Position numbers and translations under genes: made by a program
DNA from: Flavobacteriales bacterium
GTDB taxonomy: Bacteria > Bacteroidota > Bacteroidia > Flavobacteriales_F > PHOS-HE28
Assembly (NCBI GenBank): GCA_016719225.1
Contig: JADKAN010000003.1
Location: 186,001 to 250,000, forward strand
Length of the DNA: 64,000 nt
Reading direction: 5' to 3'
The notes under the pieces: model-generated
What the model was told of the DNA's origin: nothing
Database searches by the model: none
Seen by the model: only the letters and a program-made list of their open reading frames with translations
In this document: positions 33,241 to 41,231 of the stretch, piece by piece
Layout: every line of letters starts with the position of its first letter
How positions within the stretch are numbered: position 1 is the stretch's first letter

Positions 33241-33961
33241 GTGACCCGGTCTTGGTGGTTAGCATCGCAGGAATGGCTTTGGACAGGCGCTTCTGCCCGG
33301 TGGCAGCAAGCAATTCCTCCGGTGGAAGAAGAAACCGCAGCATACCGTCCTGCAAGTAAGCCACGCGGTCGGCCAAAGCTTCTACCTCCTCCATAAGATG
33401 GCTGGTGATCAGCACCGTGCAGCCTTCGCGCTTGATCTCGCGTACCGCGTTAAGCACCATCTCCGAACTCAATGGGTCGAGACCCGCAGTGGGTTCGTCA
33501 AGTACCAATACACTCGGGCTATAGCGGAAGGCAAGGACGGCGCTCACCTTTTGACGTTGGCCGCCGCTGAGCGTGCCAAGGCGTTTGTCCATCATGCTAT
33601 CCACCCCCAAGCTCTTCACCAGCGGGCCTTCACTGCGACCCTTGTTGCTGCCTCGGATATCGTCCATCAGGTCGATCAGCTGACCGATCTTCAGCTCGTT
33701 GGGGAACCGCGAGATCTGCGGCATGTGCCCAACGTTGTGCCGGTACTCCGGATCCCGGCCTACACGTTCACCGTTCACTGTAATGGTGCCCGTGGTGGCC
33801 TGCACAAGTCCCAATAGGCACTTGATCATGGTGGTCTTTCCCGATCCGTTGGGACCGATCACCGACACGGTCTCACCGGGTTCGAAGCGCGCGTTGAATT
33901 CTCGCAACGCCCACAACTTCCCGTACTTCTTGCCTACGTTCTCAAAGGTTACGCGAGCCAT
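33224..33961 (-). CDS. nosF: NosF-type ABC transporter ATPase
   Basis: 245 aa. Walker A GPNGSGKTTMIK, Q-loop GHMPQISRFPNELK, signature LSGGQRQK, Walker B VLVLDEPTAGLDP, and the H-loop in LITSHLMEEVEALAD. It energises NosY for assembly of the NosZ copper site. It overlaps nosD by 20 bp and nosY by 17 bp, a compact translationally coupled block. Confidence 0.92.
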   Translation of the reverse strand: MARVTFENVGKKYGKLWALREFNARFEPGETVSVIGPNGSGKTTMIKCLLGLVQATTGTITVNGERVGRDPEYRHNVGHMPQISRFPNELKIGQLIDLMDDIRGSNKGRSEGPLVKSLGVDSMMDKRLGTLSGGQRQKVSAVLAFRYSPSVLVLDEPTAGLDPLSSEMVLNAVREIKREGCTVLITSHLMEEVEALADRVAYLQDGMLRFLLPPEELLAATGQKRLSKAIPAMLTTKTGSHVESL

Positions 33962-35204
33962 GCGGAGGTTTCATCAAGGGTTTGTCGTCTTCCAGGCCTT
34001 CTGGTGTCATCGACGGTACCAAGCGCTCGGCCTGGTCGAGTAATTGCGTGAGCAAACTGCGCGAGAGCACCACCGCGTATGGCATGCGCTCGTTCACCAT
34101 GGCGAACAGGCTCAGCGGGCGGAAAGGAACGTCACCAGTGCCGTCATGATCCAGATCGTAGCCTTGGTACCGGTCCCAGTAATTACCGCTGAAGCTGTTG
34201 AACACCGGATCGCCGTTGGTGCTCATGTCAAAGGTGTTACCCGTGAAGATGTTCCCGGTGAATCTGCAGTCGGTCGCATTGGCGAAGAGCCGCAGTGCCC
34301 AGCCATTGGAGCGGAAAATGTTGCCCCGGATCTCAGCCCGGTTGCAGCCGTCGACCAACAGCGCGGTGGTGTTGTCGATGAAAATGTTGCTATCGATCTT
34401 CACATCGTTGATCTCCTTCAACAGGATCCCGTAGGAACTAGCGCCGCGGTTGCGGATGAAACGGTTGCGGCTCATGTCCACGTTCTTACTGAACATCACC
34501 GCCACACCCGCACCGTTGTCTTGGAAGAGGTTGTCCGAATACGTGTCCCGGTGGCTGAACATGAAGTGCAGGCCATAGCGTAGGTTGTTAAGGCTTTTGT
34601 TACGGCGCACATGGCTGTCCGTCACGAACTCGAAGTAGATGCCATCACGGTGGTCCTGGATCTCATTGTCCTCTATCGTAGCACCCGAACAATGCCACAG
34701 GTGTATCCCGTTGGCACGGCTGGTCTCTGCTTGCAAGGGGTCGCCAACAATATTGTTCCGTAGGACGGTCGGGTTCCTGGCATTGGCGAAGTGCAGGGCG
34801 AAGAAGCAATGCTCCATCACGTTGTCGATCACCTTCACATTATCGGCCTTTTCCACCTCGATGCCGGCGTTGTCCTTCATGTTGCTCACCTTGGTTCCCC
34901 GGATAAGGAAACCCTGCACAGTGACATCGGATGCGGTGACGATGATAACGTTGCCATCACCACCCGTGCCATCGATAACGGGTCTTCCTACACCGATCAA
35001 GGTAAGCGGCTTATCGATGGTGATCGTGCCTTCCGCGTAGATGCCCTCGAGGACGCGCACGGTGTCCCCGGCTTGCGCGGATGCCAGCACAGGAGCCAAC
35101 TTTTTCACTTTACCCGATGCATTCACCGTCCACGTGGCGGCCTGTAAAGCAGCTACGGCGGATAAGGCCAATGCAAGCAAGAACGTACGTAGGAGGAACT
35201 TCAT
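33942..35204 (-). CDS. nosD: NosD copper-maturation protein (periplasmic beta-helix)
   Basis: 420 aa. Signal peptide (LLRTFLLALALSAVAALQA), then a right-handed parallel beta-helix of CASH/NosD repeats: repeated IxDNxxxxNxxxAL-type turns such as IEDNEIQDHRDGIYF, VRRNKSLNNLRYGL, YSDNLFQDNGAGV and FSGNYWDRYQGYD, the last being a NosD landmark. It acts in the periplasm with NosFY to deliver sulfur or copper to NosZ. A 105-bp gap separates it from nosL. Confidence 0.92.
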   Translation of the reverse strand: MKFLLRTFLLALALSAVAALQAATWTVNASGKVKKLAPVLASAQAGDTVRVLEGIYAEGTITIDKPLTLIGVGRPVIDGTGGDGNVIIVTASDVTVQGFLIRGTKVSNMKDNAGIEVEKADNVKVIDNVMEHCFFALHFANARNPTVLRNNIVGDPLQAETSRANGIHLWHCSGATIEDNEIQDHRDGIYFEFVTDSHVRRNKSLNNLRYGLHFMFSHRDTYSDNLFQDNGAGVAVMFSKNVDMSRNRFIRNRGASSYGILLKEINDVKIDSNIFIDNTTALLVDGCNRAEIRGNIFRSNGWALRLFANATDCRFTGNIFTGNTFDMSTNGDPVFNSFSGNYWDRYQGYDLDHDGTGDVPFRPLSLFAMVNERMPYAVVLSRSLLTQLLDQAERLVPSMTPEGLEDDKPLMKPPHGSRNL

Positions 35205-35309
35205 GTCAACAACACCCGGGATCAGGGCAATTCAGGATCTGCATGGATCATTTCTTTTAACGTCTCTCTGCCTGAGGAAAATCTTCAGCGAAGCACGTCC
35301 GAGTTCAGA

Positions 35310-35750
35310 CTATTCAGCCAAAAGCACTTTCGCTGCGGTCCAGTCCATCACGTCCCCGGGGAATTCCGATTCCGCGGCCTTGCGGTCCGCTTCCGTGGAG
35401 AACGCCGCCATATTACCGCGCATGGGGCTGTGTAGCTTAGGGCTGTGGAGGTAGAATGCTTTCGTCGCGTCGAGCAACGTGCCAGGGTGCGCGAAGTCCG
35501 TGACATACCAGGTCTTCACATCGCTTTCGGGCACCTTGGCATCAGTCACCACGAAAGGCACCATGCACTCCGGGTCGTCGAACACATAGCTGCGGCCTTT
35601 CATGGTGGTGATGGCGGCAGCATATTTCTGGTCCATCACGTTCATGCGGCAATGGGCACATTCGTCATGGCCGTAGTTGATCTTCGGCTGTCCAACGCTG
35701 CAGCTGGAGGCCAGGAGCGCCATGGCAATGCCGATGATGAGATTCTTCAT
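35310..35750 (-). CDS. nosL: NosL copper chaperone lipoprotein
   Basis: 146 aa from the ATG at 35750 (MKNLIIGIAMALLASSC). Lipobox LLASSCS at the N-terminus. The Cu(I)-binding region ECAHCRMNVMD and the second-domain YVFDDPECMVPF are family hallmarks. It donates copper for the NosZ centres. Between the four-helix membrane protein and nosD in a standard Bacteroidota nos cluster. Confidence 0.92.
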   Translation of the reverse strand: MKNLIIGIAMALLASSCSVGQPKINYGHDECAHCRMNVMDQKYAAAITTMKGRSYVFDDPECMVPFVVTDAKVPESDVKTWYVTDFAHPGTLLDATKAFYLHSPKLHSPMRGNMAAFSTEADRKAAESEFPGDVMDWTAAKVLLAE

Positions 35751-35765
35751 GTGTTCCAATGTTCT

Positions 35766-36341
35766 TCAGGTCGTCGCTTTGAGCGGCCGTTTCCATTCGT
35801 ATAGGAAGACCAGCACCGCCAAGGTAATGGATCCGAACAGTATCCAGCCCCCGATGTCCGGGTAGGACCAAGCATCAAAATTCAAAAGCTTCTTATGTCC
35901 GAAGAGCGGGGGTTGGTAGGCCATCCCTTCGATCTTGATGGCGGCGTGCGGATCGAGTTTGTGGCCATAGTTCCAACCCCAGGAATACATGTCCCACATG
36001 GCCCAGATCACGAAGGCCAATAATCCGAAAAGCCAACTAGCCAATGCCCAGCGCTTCCCGATCAATGCTGCGAGCACACCCCATCCCACCAACAGGCCGA
36101 TCACATAGCGCATGATCGCGAATTCGGGGAACATCTCGTTATGGATGGTGGACATCCCGATGTAGTGGTTCAGACCGTTGATCTGGTCGACGTTGCCGGT
36201 GAAGCGGTCGTGGAAGATGTGCAGTTCCAGCCCCTCGGGGTATTGAGGTGCCATCAAGTAAATGACCCAGATCGGCTGTATCAGGAGAAAAGCCATGGCG
36301 ATAGCGGAGATGGCGATCAAGATGCGGGAAAAGGGACGCAT
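35766..36341 (-). CDS. nos-cluster membrane protein of unknown function
   Basis: 191 aa with four membrane segments (ILIAISAIAMAFLLIQPIWVIYL, VIGLLVGWGVLAALIG, ALASWLFGLLAFVIWAMW, IGGWILFGSITLAVLVFL). His/Asp/Asn residues cluster in the first extracytoplasmic loop (LNHYIGMSTIHNEMFPE). From memory, a similar protein often lies between nosZ and nosL in Bacteroidota, which suggests an accessory role in N2O reduction such as electron transfer or copper traffic. Its mechanism is unknown to me. Confidence 0.65.
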   Translation of the reverse strand: MRPFSRILIAISAIAMAFLLIQPIWVIYLMAPQYPEGLELHIFHDRFTGNVDQINGLNHYIGMSTIHNEMFPEFAIMRYVIGLLVGWGVLAALIGKRWALASWLFGLLAFVIWAMWDMYSWGWNYGHKLDPHAAIKIEGMAYQPPLFGHKKLLNFDAWSYPDIGGWILFGSITLAVLVFLYEWKRPLKATT

Positions 36342-36542
36342 GCTTTGGGGGTATTTAATTCGGTGTCAGGACAGGCAAGAAAAAAGGGTAAAGTGTAAAA
36401 AGGACCTCACTACTGCTTTGAAGTTTGGAGGACTGCGTTAACGGCGAACGGTGAAGAGCGATAGGATGGCTTCCTACTGAGTGCTCATGGCCAACACGGG
36501 TCGGTTGAAGCGCTTGCCGAATGACAACTGTTCGAATGCAAA

Positions 36543-36586
36543 GCGCCCGGCCTTCAGCATCCCCTTGGATACCGGTGGCCGGGCGC
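36543..36586 (-). terminator. Long hairpin after nosZ
   Basis: Arms GCGCCCGGCC (36543-36552) and GGCCGGGCGC (36577-36586), a perfect 10-bp GC stem 21 bp past the nosZ stop, followed on the minus strand by a short TTTGC. It probably ends or attenuates transcription before the accessory genes. The other ~200 bp of this gap (36342-36607) show nothing clear. Confidence 0.5.
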
Positions 36587-36607
36587 GTTACGTTCATTCT
36601 TTCAAGG

Positions 36608-38596
36608 TCAGATACCGGCGTCGACGCTTTTTGTGTTGGCGCTCAACGGTACGTTGCTACCTGCTGGGGAAACCCGGACGTAGCCTTGCATCTCCTGGTG
36701 GAGCGCGCTACAGAAGTCCGTGCAATAGAAGGGCTGCACACCAACGCTCGTGGGGGTCCACTTCAGCGTCTGCGTCTCGCCCGGCATTACCAGCAACTCG
36801 GCGGTCTGCGCGCCTTTCACTGCGAAACCATGCGGTACGTCCCAATCCTGCTCCAAGTTGGTCAGGTGGAAGTACACATCATCACCGACCTTCACCCCTT
36901 CGATGTTGTCCGGTGCGAAGTGCGAGCGGATGCAGGTCATGTACACGTGTACGTTCTTACCATCGCGCACCACGCGGGCCTCTTTCTCACCCTTGGTAAC
37001 GTAAGGGTGCTTGTTGTCCTCGATCTTGAAGAACTTCAGCGAGTGAGGGCGGATCAAGTCCGCAGGGATCGCCTGTGCGTAGTGTGGCTCACCAATGGAC
37101 GGGAAGTCAGCGAGCAGTTCCATCTTCGGTCCGTCGATGCTATAGAGCTGGGCGGATTGCGCCAGTTCAGGGCCGGTTGGCAAGTAGCGGTCCTTCGTGA
37201 TCTTGTTGTAGGCGATCACGTACTTACCCCATGGCTTACGGCTGTCTCCGCCGGGTACGCTGAGGTGTCCGATCGAGTAATAAGTAGGTACGCGGTCCAC
37301 TACTTCCAGTGTCTTCACGTTCCACTTCACGATCTCGCTGCTCACGAACATCGAGCTGTAAGCGAAGCCTTTGTCGTCGAACTCCGTGTGCAAAGGGCCC
37401 AGACCGGGCTTCTTCACCTCACCCTGGAGCACGCTCTCATATTTCAATACAGGGATGCCATCATATTCACCCTCGTAGTCCTTGTTGGCGATGGCGGTCT
37501 GCATTTTCGCGAAGGAGAACACAGGGAGTACCGCAGCGAGCTTGCCGCTGCCAACGATGAATTCGCCAGTGGGATCCACGTCGCAGCCGTGCGGGCTCTT
37601 GGGGCAAGGCATGAAGTAAAGGAGGTCCGTGAGTTCCTTCGGATCCAGCTGCAGCACTTCAGTGCCGATCTTCGAGGTTGCCATGTGGGTGCTCTCGTCG
37701 TAGCTGTTGTTGTAGTACTTGCCGGGCACCATTTTGCCCTTGCCCTCCTTGGCATACTGCTCGGCCTTCTTCCAGTTCACGGCCATGATGAAGTCCTTGT
37801 CGTTCTGGCTGGCGCTCACTTCCAAGAGGTTATGGGCCTTCTCGGTGTTGTAACAGCTGAAGAAGAACCAGCCGTCGCTAGGGCCTTTGCCGGAATGGCT
37901 CAGGTCAAAGTCCACCGCGGGTGTCTTGATCTGGAACGCGATCTCCATGGTGCCGTTCGAGGTGTCCGGCTTGATGAAGGAGACCGTGCTTTTGAAGTTC
38001 TCCTTATAGGTCTCGATGGGAACGTCGCGCTCCGCGTCGGTGCCCATGGGAACGCTGAAGCGCGTACCTGCAACGATGTATTCACTGTTCGGTGTGCTGA
38101 ACGGTGAACTGTGGTTACCCGCGCTATTGGGGATCTCGATGATGCTGGATGTCCTGAAGGTCTTCAGGTCGATCATCGCGATACGCGGCGTGTTATTGCC
38201 GTTGATCCACACATATTTACCGTTCTGGATGCCATCGCTCATGGAAGCTTCCACGTGGTGGCTGTCGTCCCAGGGGATGAAACCGTGCGTGGTCATCAAC
38301 ATGGGCTTGGTCTCCTCGCTGAAACCCCAGCCTGTCTCGGGGTCGACCGAGAAAACGGGGATCAATCGGAGCATCCGGCCGGAAGGCAGGCCATAAACGG
38401 ACATCTGCCCGCTGAAGCCCCCACTGACGAAGTTGTAGAATTCGTCATACTGGCCAGGGGGTACGAATACCTTGGACGCTGCATCGCCAGTGACGGCGCT
38501 CTTGGTATTGGCGGGCTTGCAGCCTTGCGCGAAAGGCAGGGCGATCGCGGCGGCCAGCACCAGTGGTAACGTGGTGGTCAACGGGTTACTTCTCAT
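36608..38596 (-). CDS. nosZ: Nitrous-oxide reductase, clade II (Sec-exported)
   Basis: 662 aa from the ATG at 38596 (MRSNPLTTTLPLV). A Sec/lipoprotein-like leader ending ALPFAQGC replaces the Tat signal of clade I. CuZ-site histidines are spread through the seven-bladed propeller (DDSHHVEAS, GNHSSPFSTP, LSHSGKGPSDGW, LGPLHTEF, GEPHYAQ). The C-terminal cupredoxin carries CuA: FYCTDFCSALHQEMQGY with Cys-x3-Cys-x3-His-x3-Met. It reduces N2O to N2 in the periplasm. It follows a cytochrome c gene by 25 bp, a likely electron donor. A strong hairpin separates it from the downstream nos genes. Confidence 0.95.
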   Translation of the reverse strand: MRSNPLTTTLPLVLAAAIALPFAQGCKPANTKSAVTGDAASKVFVPPGQYDEFYNFVSGGFSGQMSVYGLPSGRMLRLIPVFSVDPETGWGFSEETKPMLMTTHGFIPWDDSHHVEASMSDGIQNGKYVWINGNNTPRIAMIDLKTFRTSSIIEIPNSAGNHSSPFSTPNSEYIVAGTRFSVPMGTDAERDVPIETYKENFKSTVSFIKPDTSNGTMEIAFQIKTPAVDFDLSHSGKGPSDGWFFFSCYNTEKAHNLLEVSASQNDKDFIMAVNWKKAEQYAKEGKGKMVPGKYYNNSYDESTHMATSKIGTEVLQLDPKELTDLLYFMPCPKSPHGCDVDPTGEFIVGSGKLAAVLPVFSFAKMQTAIANKDYEGEYDGIPVLKYESVLQGEVKKPGLGPLHTEFDDKGFAYSSMFVSSEIVKWNVKTLEVVDRVPTYYSIGHLSVPGGDSRKPWGKYVIAYNKITKDRYLPTGPELAQSAQLYSIDGPKMELLADFPSIGEPHYAQAIPADLIRPHSLKFFKIEDNKHPYVTKGEKEARVVRDGKNVHVYMTCIRSHFAPDNIEGVKVGDDVYFHLTNLEQDWDVPHGFAVKGAQTAELLVMPGETQTLKWTPTSVGVQPFYCTDFCSALHQEMQGYVRVSPAGSNVPLSANTKSVDAGI

Positions 38597-38621
38597 ATTC
38601 GGTCGTTTTAAGGTCTGGGGT

Positions 38622-39122
38622 TCAAGAAGCTTTGTCCGCTTCGAGTGTGCGCATGAATTCGAGGACGTGGCGTGCATCATCCTGGGTGAGGTTCTGGTTC
38701 GGCATGCGCACCAGACACTCTTCCAGCAAGGCTTGGGCCTGTTCGTCGCTTTCAAGCATGGCATCGGTGTGCACGATCATGTTCATGATCCACTCCGGCT
38801 TGCGTTGCTCAACCACACCCTTCCAGCCTGGACCCACCACACGGTTCGTACCGAGGCTATGGCAGGCTTGGCATTTTACATCGTAGATCTCTTTGCCCTT
38901 GGCGACCATGCCTTGATCGATGGCGCCGAGCTTCACCTCGTCCGCAGTGATCAGGCCCGCCATGGGAGCTGAAGCTTCCGGTGTTTTCACCATGGCACCG
39001 GGTGCCGGGGTGGGAGTGGATGATGTGGTGTCGCCGCCACCACAGGCCATGGCGAAGGCAGTGATGCCGATAAGAGAAAAGGCTTTGAGCGTATTCAGCG
39101 TGAAGTTTTTATTGTTTGCCAT
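38622..39122 (-). CDS. c-type cytochrome lipoprotein upstream of nosZ
   Basis: 166 aa. Lipobox ITAFAMACGG, a Thr/Pro/Ala-rich tether, then one class I cytochrome c domain: haem attachment KCQACHSLG, PGWKGVVEQRKPEWI, and axial Met likely in VRMPNQNLTQDD. It should pass electrons to NosZ. First gene of the nosZ operon, under the palindrome at 39175-39188. Closely paralogous to the cytochrome at 40586-41065 beside nirK (shared PEWIMNMIxHTDxMLE). Confidence 0.88.
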   Translation of the reverse strand: MANNKNFTLNTLKAFSLIGITAFAMACGGGDTTSSTPTPAPGAMVKTPEASAPMAGLITADEVKLGAIDQGMVAKGKEIYDVKCQACHSLGTNRVVGPGWKGVVEQRKPEWIMNMIVHTDAMLESDEQAQALLEECLVRMPNQNLTQDDARHVLEFMRTLEADKAS

Positions 39123-39145
39123 CGTTTGCGATGTGTTTTCGGGTT

Positions 39146-39153
39146 CAAAAGTC
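39146..39153 (-). promoter_or_regulatory. -7 promoter element of the cytochrome c-nosZ operon
   Basis: GACTTTTG on the minus strand; predicted start near 39140, 18 nt before the ATG at 39122. The operator centre is 32 bp upstream. Confidence 0.5.
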
Positions 39154-39174
39154 GTGACCGCGGCTAAGATAGAC

Positions 39175-39188
39175 CTGACACTTGTCAG
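39175..39188. promoter_or_regulatory. Putative CRP/FNR-type operator CTGAC-ACTT-GTCAG
   Basis: Perfect palindromic arms, centred at about -41.5 of the nosZ-operon promoter, the classical class II activator position for FNR/NnrR/Dnr-type proteins. It is 67 bp from the start of the divergent plus-strand gene, so control of that gene is less certain. Confidence 0.6.
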
Positions 39189-39248
39189 ACACGATAATGA
39201 GTTTAATCATATACCGGTATCCCCCGTTTCTGTGCACCTTCGCGCCCC

Positions 39249-40472
39249 ATGCGCCGCTGGTTCAACATCGCCCTGATCAACTTCGGTATCGCCGCCCTGC
39301 TCGGTTGCGTGCTCCGTGCCATATACATCTGGGAGATCCCCTTCGTCCGGTTCAAGCCCTTGCTGAATGCGCACTCGCACGTGGCCATGCTGGGCTGGGC
39401 CTTCATCGCCATGGTGGTATTCCTGCTTCAGGATGAAACGGAGAAAGGTCCATCGCGCTTGAGCAATATCCTGCTGGCGGTCGCACAGATCGCCGTGGTC
39501 GGCATGCTCGTCGGTTTCCCCATACAGAGTTATGGCACCTTTACCATCGCGGTATCCGTCCTGCACATGCTTGCAGGCTATTGGCTGGGCATCCAGGTTT
39601 GGAAGGCCACGCGCAGTTGGCAGGCGAAAGGAAGCAGGCTCTTGGTGCGCATGGCCGTGGTACTGATGTTCCTTTCTACTGTGGGTACTTGGGCCTTGGG
39701 CCCGATCATCTCCAACGGCGGCTTCGGCACGGAACTGTACTATTGGTCCATCCAGTTCTATCTTCATTTCCAGCTGAACGGCTGGTTCTGGTTCGGTGCC
39801 TTGGCGCTTTGGAGCCGCTGGGCTGAAACACATGGCGCAGGGCAGGTGCTGGACCGGTTCACCATCCGGCTCTGGCTCATTTCCGTCGTGCTGACCTTCG
39901 CCTTGGCCGTGGCTTGGAGCGAACGCCATTGGACGGTATACACGGTGAACTCGATCGGTGTTGTGCTGCAATTATGGGCGGGTTGGCGTACAGCCAAGGC
40001 CATCCTGAATGCGCAGAAGATGCTCTATGATAAAGCTCCTTTGTGGGCGTGGCGCTGTGTTACCTACTCGCTCATCGGCATGGGACTGAAGGTGGTGATG
40101 CAAGCTGCTGTGGCCATTCCGCAAGTGGCCATCATGGCGTTCACCGTAAGGAACTTCGTCATCGGCTTCATTCATCTCAACACACTGGGCGCCATCAGCA
40201 TGATGCTGTTCGCTATGGCCCTGTTACGAGGGTGGATCGTGAGTACCTCAGCCGCAGCCCGCATTGGCCTGGCGCTCTTTACAGCTGGAATGTTGCTGAT
40301 GGAGGGCGTTCTCTTTCTTCAAGGCCTGCTTTTCTGGATCGGCTGGGGCACGATCCCGGGATATTACGCGATCATCCTCGGGGTCTCCATGTTGCTTCCG
40401 GCCGGCATCATCACCCTGCTGGTGCACGGGTGGCGCGAACGAGCGAAAGTGGGCATGCCGGTGGAGCAGTAG
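39249..40472 (+). CDS. Haem-copper oxidase subunit I-like / NnrS-like polytopic membrane protein
   Basis: 407 aa, about 12 membrane helices. Helix 2 has LNAHSHVAMLGW, recalling the haem-ligating HxHxxxxGW region of CcoN/NorB-type subunits. Other intramembrane His positions are in FYLHFQLNGWFWFG and GFIHLNTLGAIS. It is shorter than true terminal oxidases and I cannot find the complete His set for a Cu(B) centre, so catalysis is uncertain. Divergent from the cytochrome c-nosZ operon and near nirK, so a role in NO handling is a reasonable guess. Other possibilities are an oxidase assembly factor or a NnrS relative. Confidence 0.6.
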   Translation: MRRWFNIALINFGIAALLGCVLRAIYIWEIPFVRFKPLLNAHSHVAMLGWAFIAMVVFLLQDETEKGPSRLSNILLAVAQIAVVGMLVGFPIQSYGTFTIAVSVLHMLAGYWLGIQVWKATRSWQAKGSRLLVRMAVVLMFLSTVGTWALGPIISNGGFGTELYYWSIQFYLHFQLNGWFWFGALALWSRWAETHGAGQVLDRFTIRLWLISVVLTFALAVAWSERHWTVYTVNSIGVVLQLWAGWRTAKAILNAQKMLYDKAPLWAWRCVTYSLIGMGLKVVMQAAVAIPQVAIMAFTVRNFVIGFIHLNTLGAISMMLFAMALLRGWIVSTSAAARIGLALFTAGMLLMEGVLFLQGLLFWIGWGTIPGYYAIILGVSMLLPAGIITLLVHGWRERAKVGMPVEQ

Positions 40473-40492
40473 ATCCTTGCTGAGCCCATTGC

Positions 40493-40526
40493 ATCAGAAA
40501 CCCCGCCATTAAGCGGGGTTTCTGAT
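40493..40526. terminator. Bidirectional terminator
   Basis: Perfect 14-bp stem, arms ATCAGAAACCCCGC and GCGGGGTTTCTGAT, CATTAA loop, with TTTT shortly after on the plus strand. Placed between convergent genes ending at 40472 and 40586. Confidence 0.8.
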
Positions 40527-40585
40527 GGTCTTTTCCGATACGATTCCCGCATCGGGGATGCTGGAAGTTTGACCGGACACGCAGG

Positions 40586-41065
40586 TCAGAGTGTCCGCAT
40601 CAGCTCAAGCATGTCGCGGGCTTGGTCCTTGGTGAGTTGTTGGTCGACCATGCGGGCCTTGGTCAATTCCACCAAGTTCTGGGCTGCCGTGTCGTTCTCC
40701 AGCATCCAGTCCGTGTGCAGGATCATGTTCATGATCCACTCCGGCTTGCGATGCTCTGTTACGCCCTTCCAACCAGGTCCCACCACTTTATCAGCACCAA
40801 GGCCATGGCAAACATGGCATTTCTCATCGAAGATCTTCTTTCCAGCATCCACCTTGCCTTGGTCAATAGGGCCGAGGGTGATATCGGCTGCGGTGATGAA
40901 TCCAGCAGGATAGGGGGCTTGAGCAGGAGCGACCTCAGCGATAGGTGCAGGGGCTTTGGGCGTGGTGACTTCAGTTGTTGGTGTTCCAGAACTACCGCAC
41001 GAAGCAAGCAAAAGAGCGATGGCCACGGCCATGGTTCCGGATTGAAGGGATGTGGATTTCTTCAT
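40586..41065 (-). CDS. c-type cytochrome lipoprotein beside nirK
   Basis: 159 aa from the ATG at 41065 (MKKSTSLQSG). Lipobox IALLLASCGS, Pro/Ala/Thr-rich tether, haem motif KCHVCHGLG, PGWKGVTEHRKPEWI, and axial Met probably in KARMVDQQLT. Paralogue of the nosZ-operon cytochrome. It lies 166 bp downstream of nirK on the same strand, with its own possible promoter (TAATTTTG at 41186-41193, minus), so it probably supplies electrons to NirK. Confidence 0.85.
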   Translation of the reverse strand: MKKSTSLQSGTMAVAIALLLASCGSSGTPTTEVTTPKAPAPIAEVAPAQAPYPAGFITAADITLGPIDQGKVDAGKKIFDEKCHVCHGLGADKVVGPGWKGVTEHRKPEWIMNMILHTDWMLENDTAAQNLVELTKARMVDQQLTKDQARDMLELMRTL

Positions 41066-41231
41066 AGTGATGGAGGTGTTGGTTTGTAGTATGATCCAAT
41101 GCAATGCGTTGCGCTCAGACCTACATGTTCAGAGGACGAACAGATGGTGTACCGGTTTGTTCTCGAGGCCTGATCTAAGCGTTCACAAAATTAGCCTTGT
41201 TCAGGCATTCCATTTTTTTGACGGGAGAAGC

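Noticed and set aside
36521..38107. 528-codon open frame antisense to nosZ
   Set aside because: It is the mirror of a strongly conserved nosZ, has no domain features, and long antisense frames are common at this GC content.
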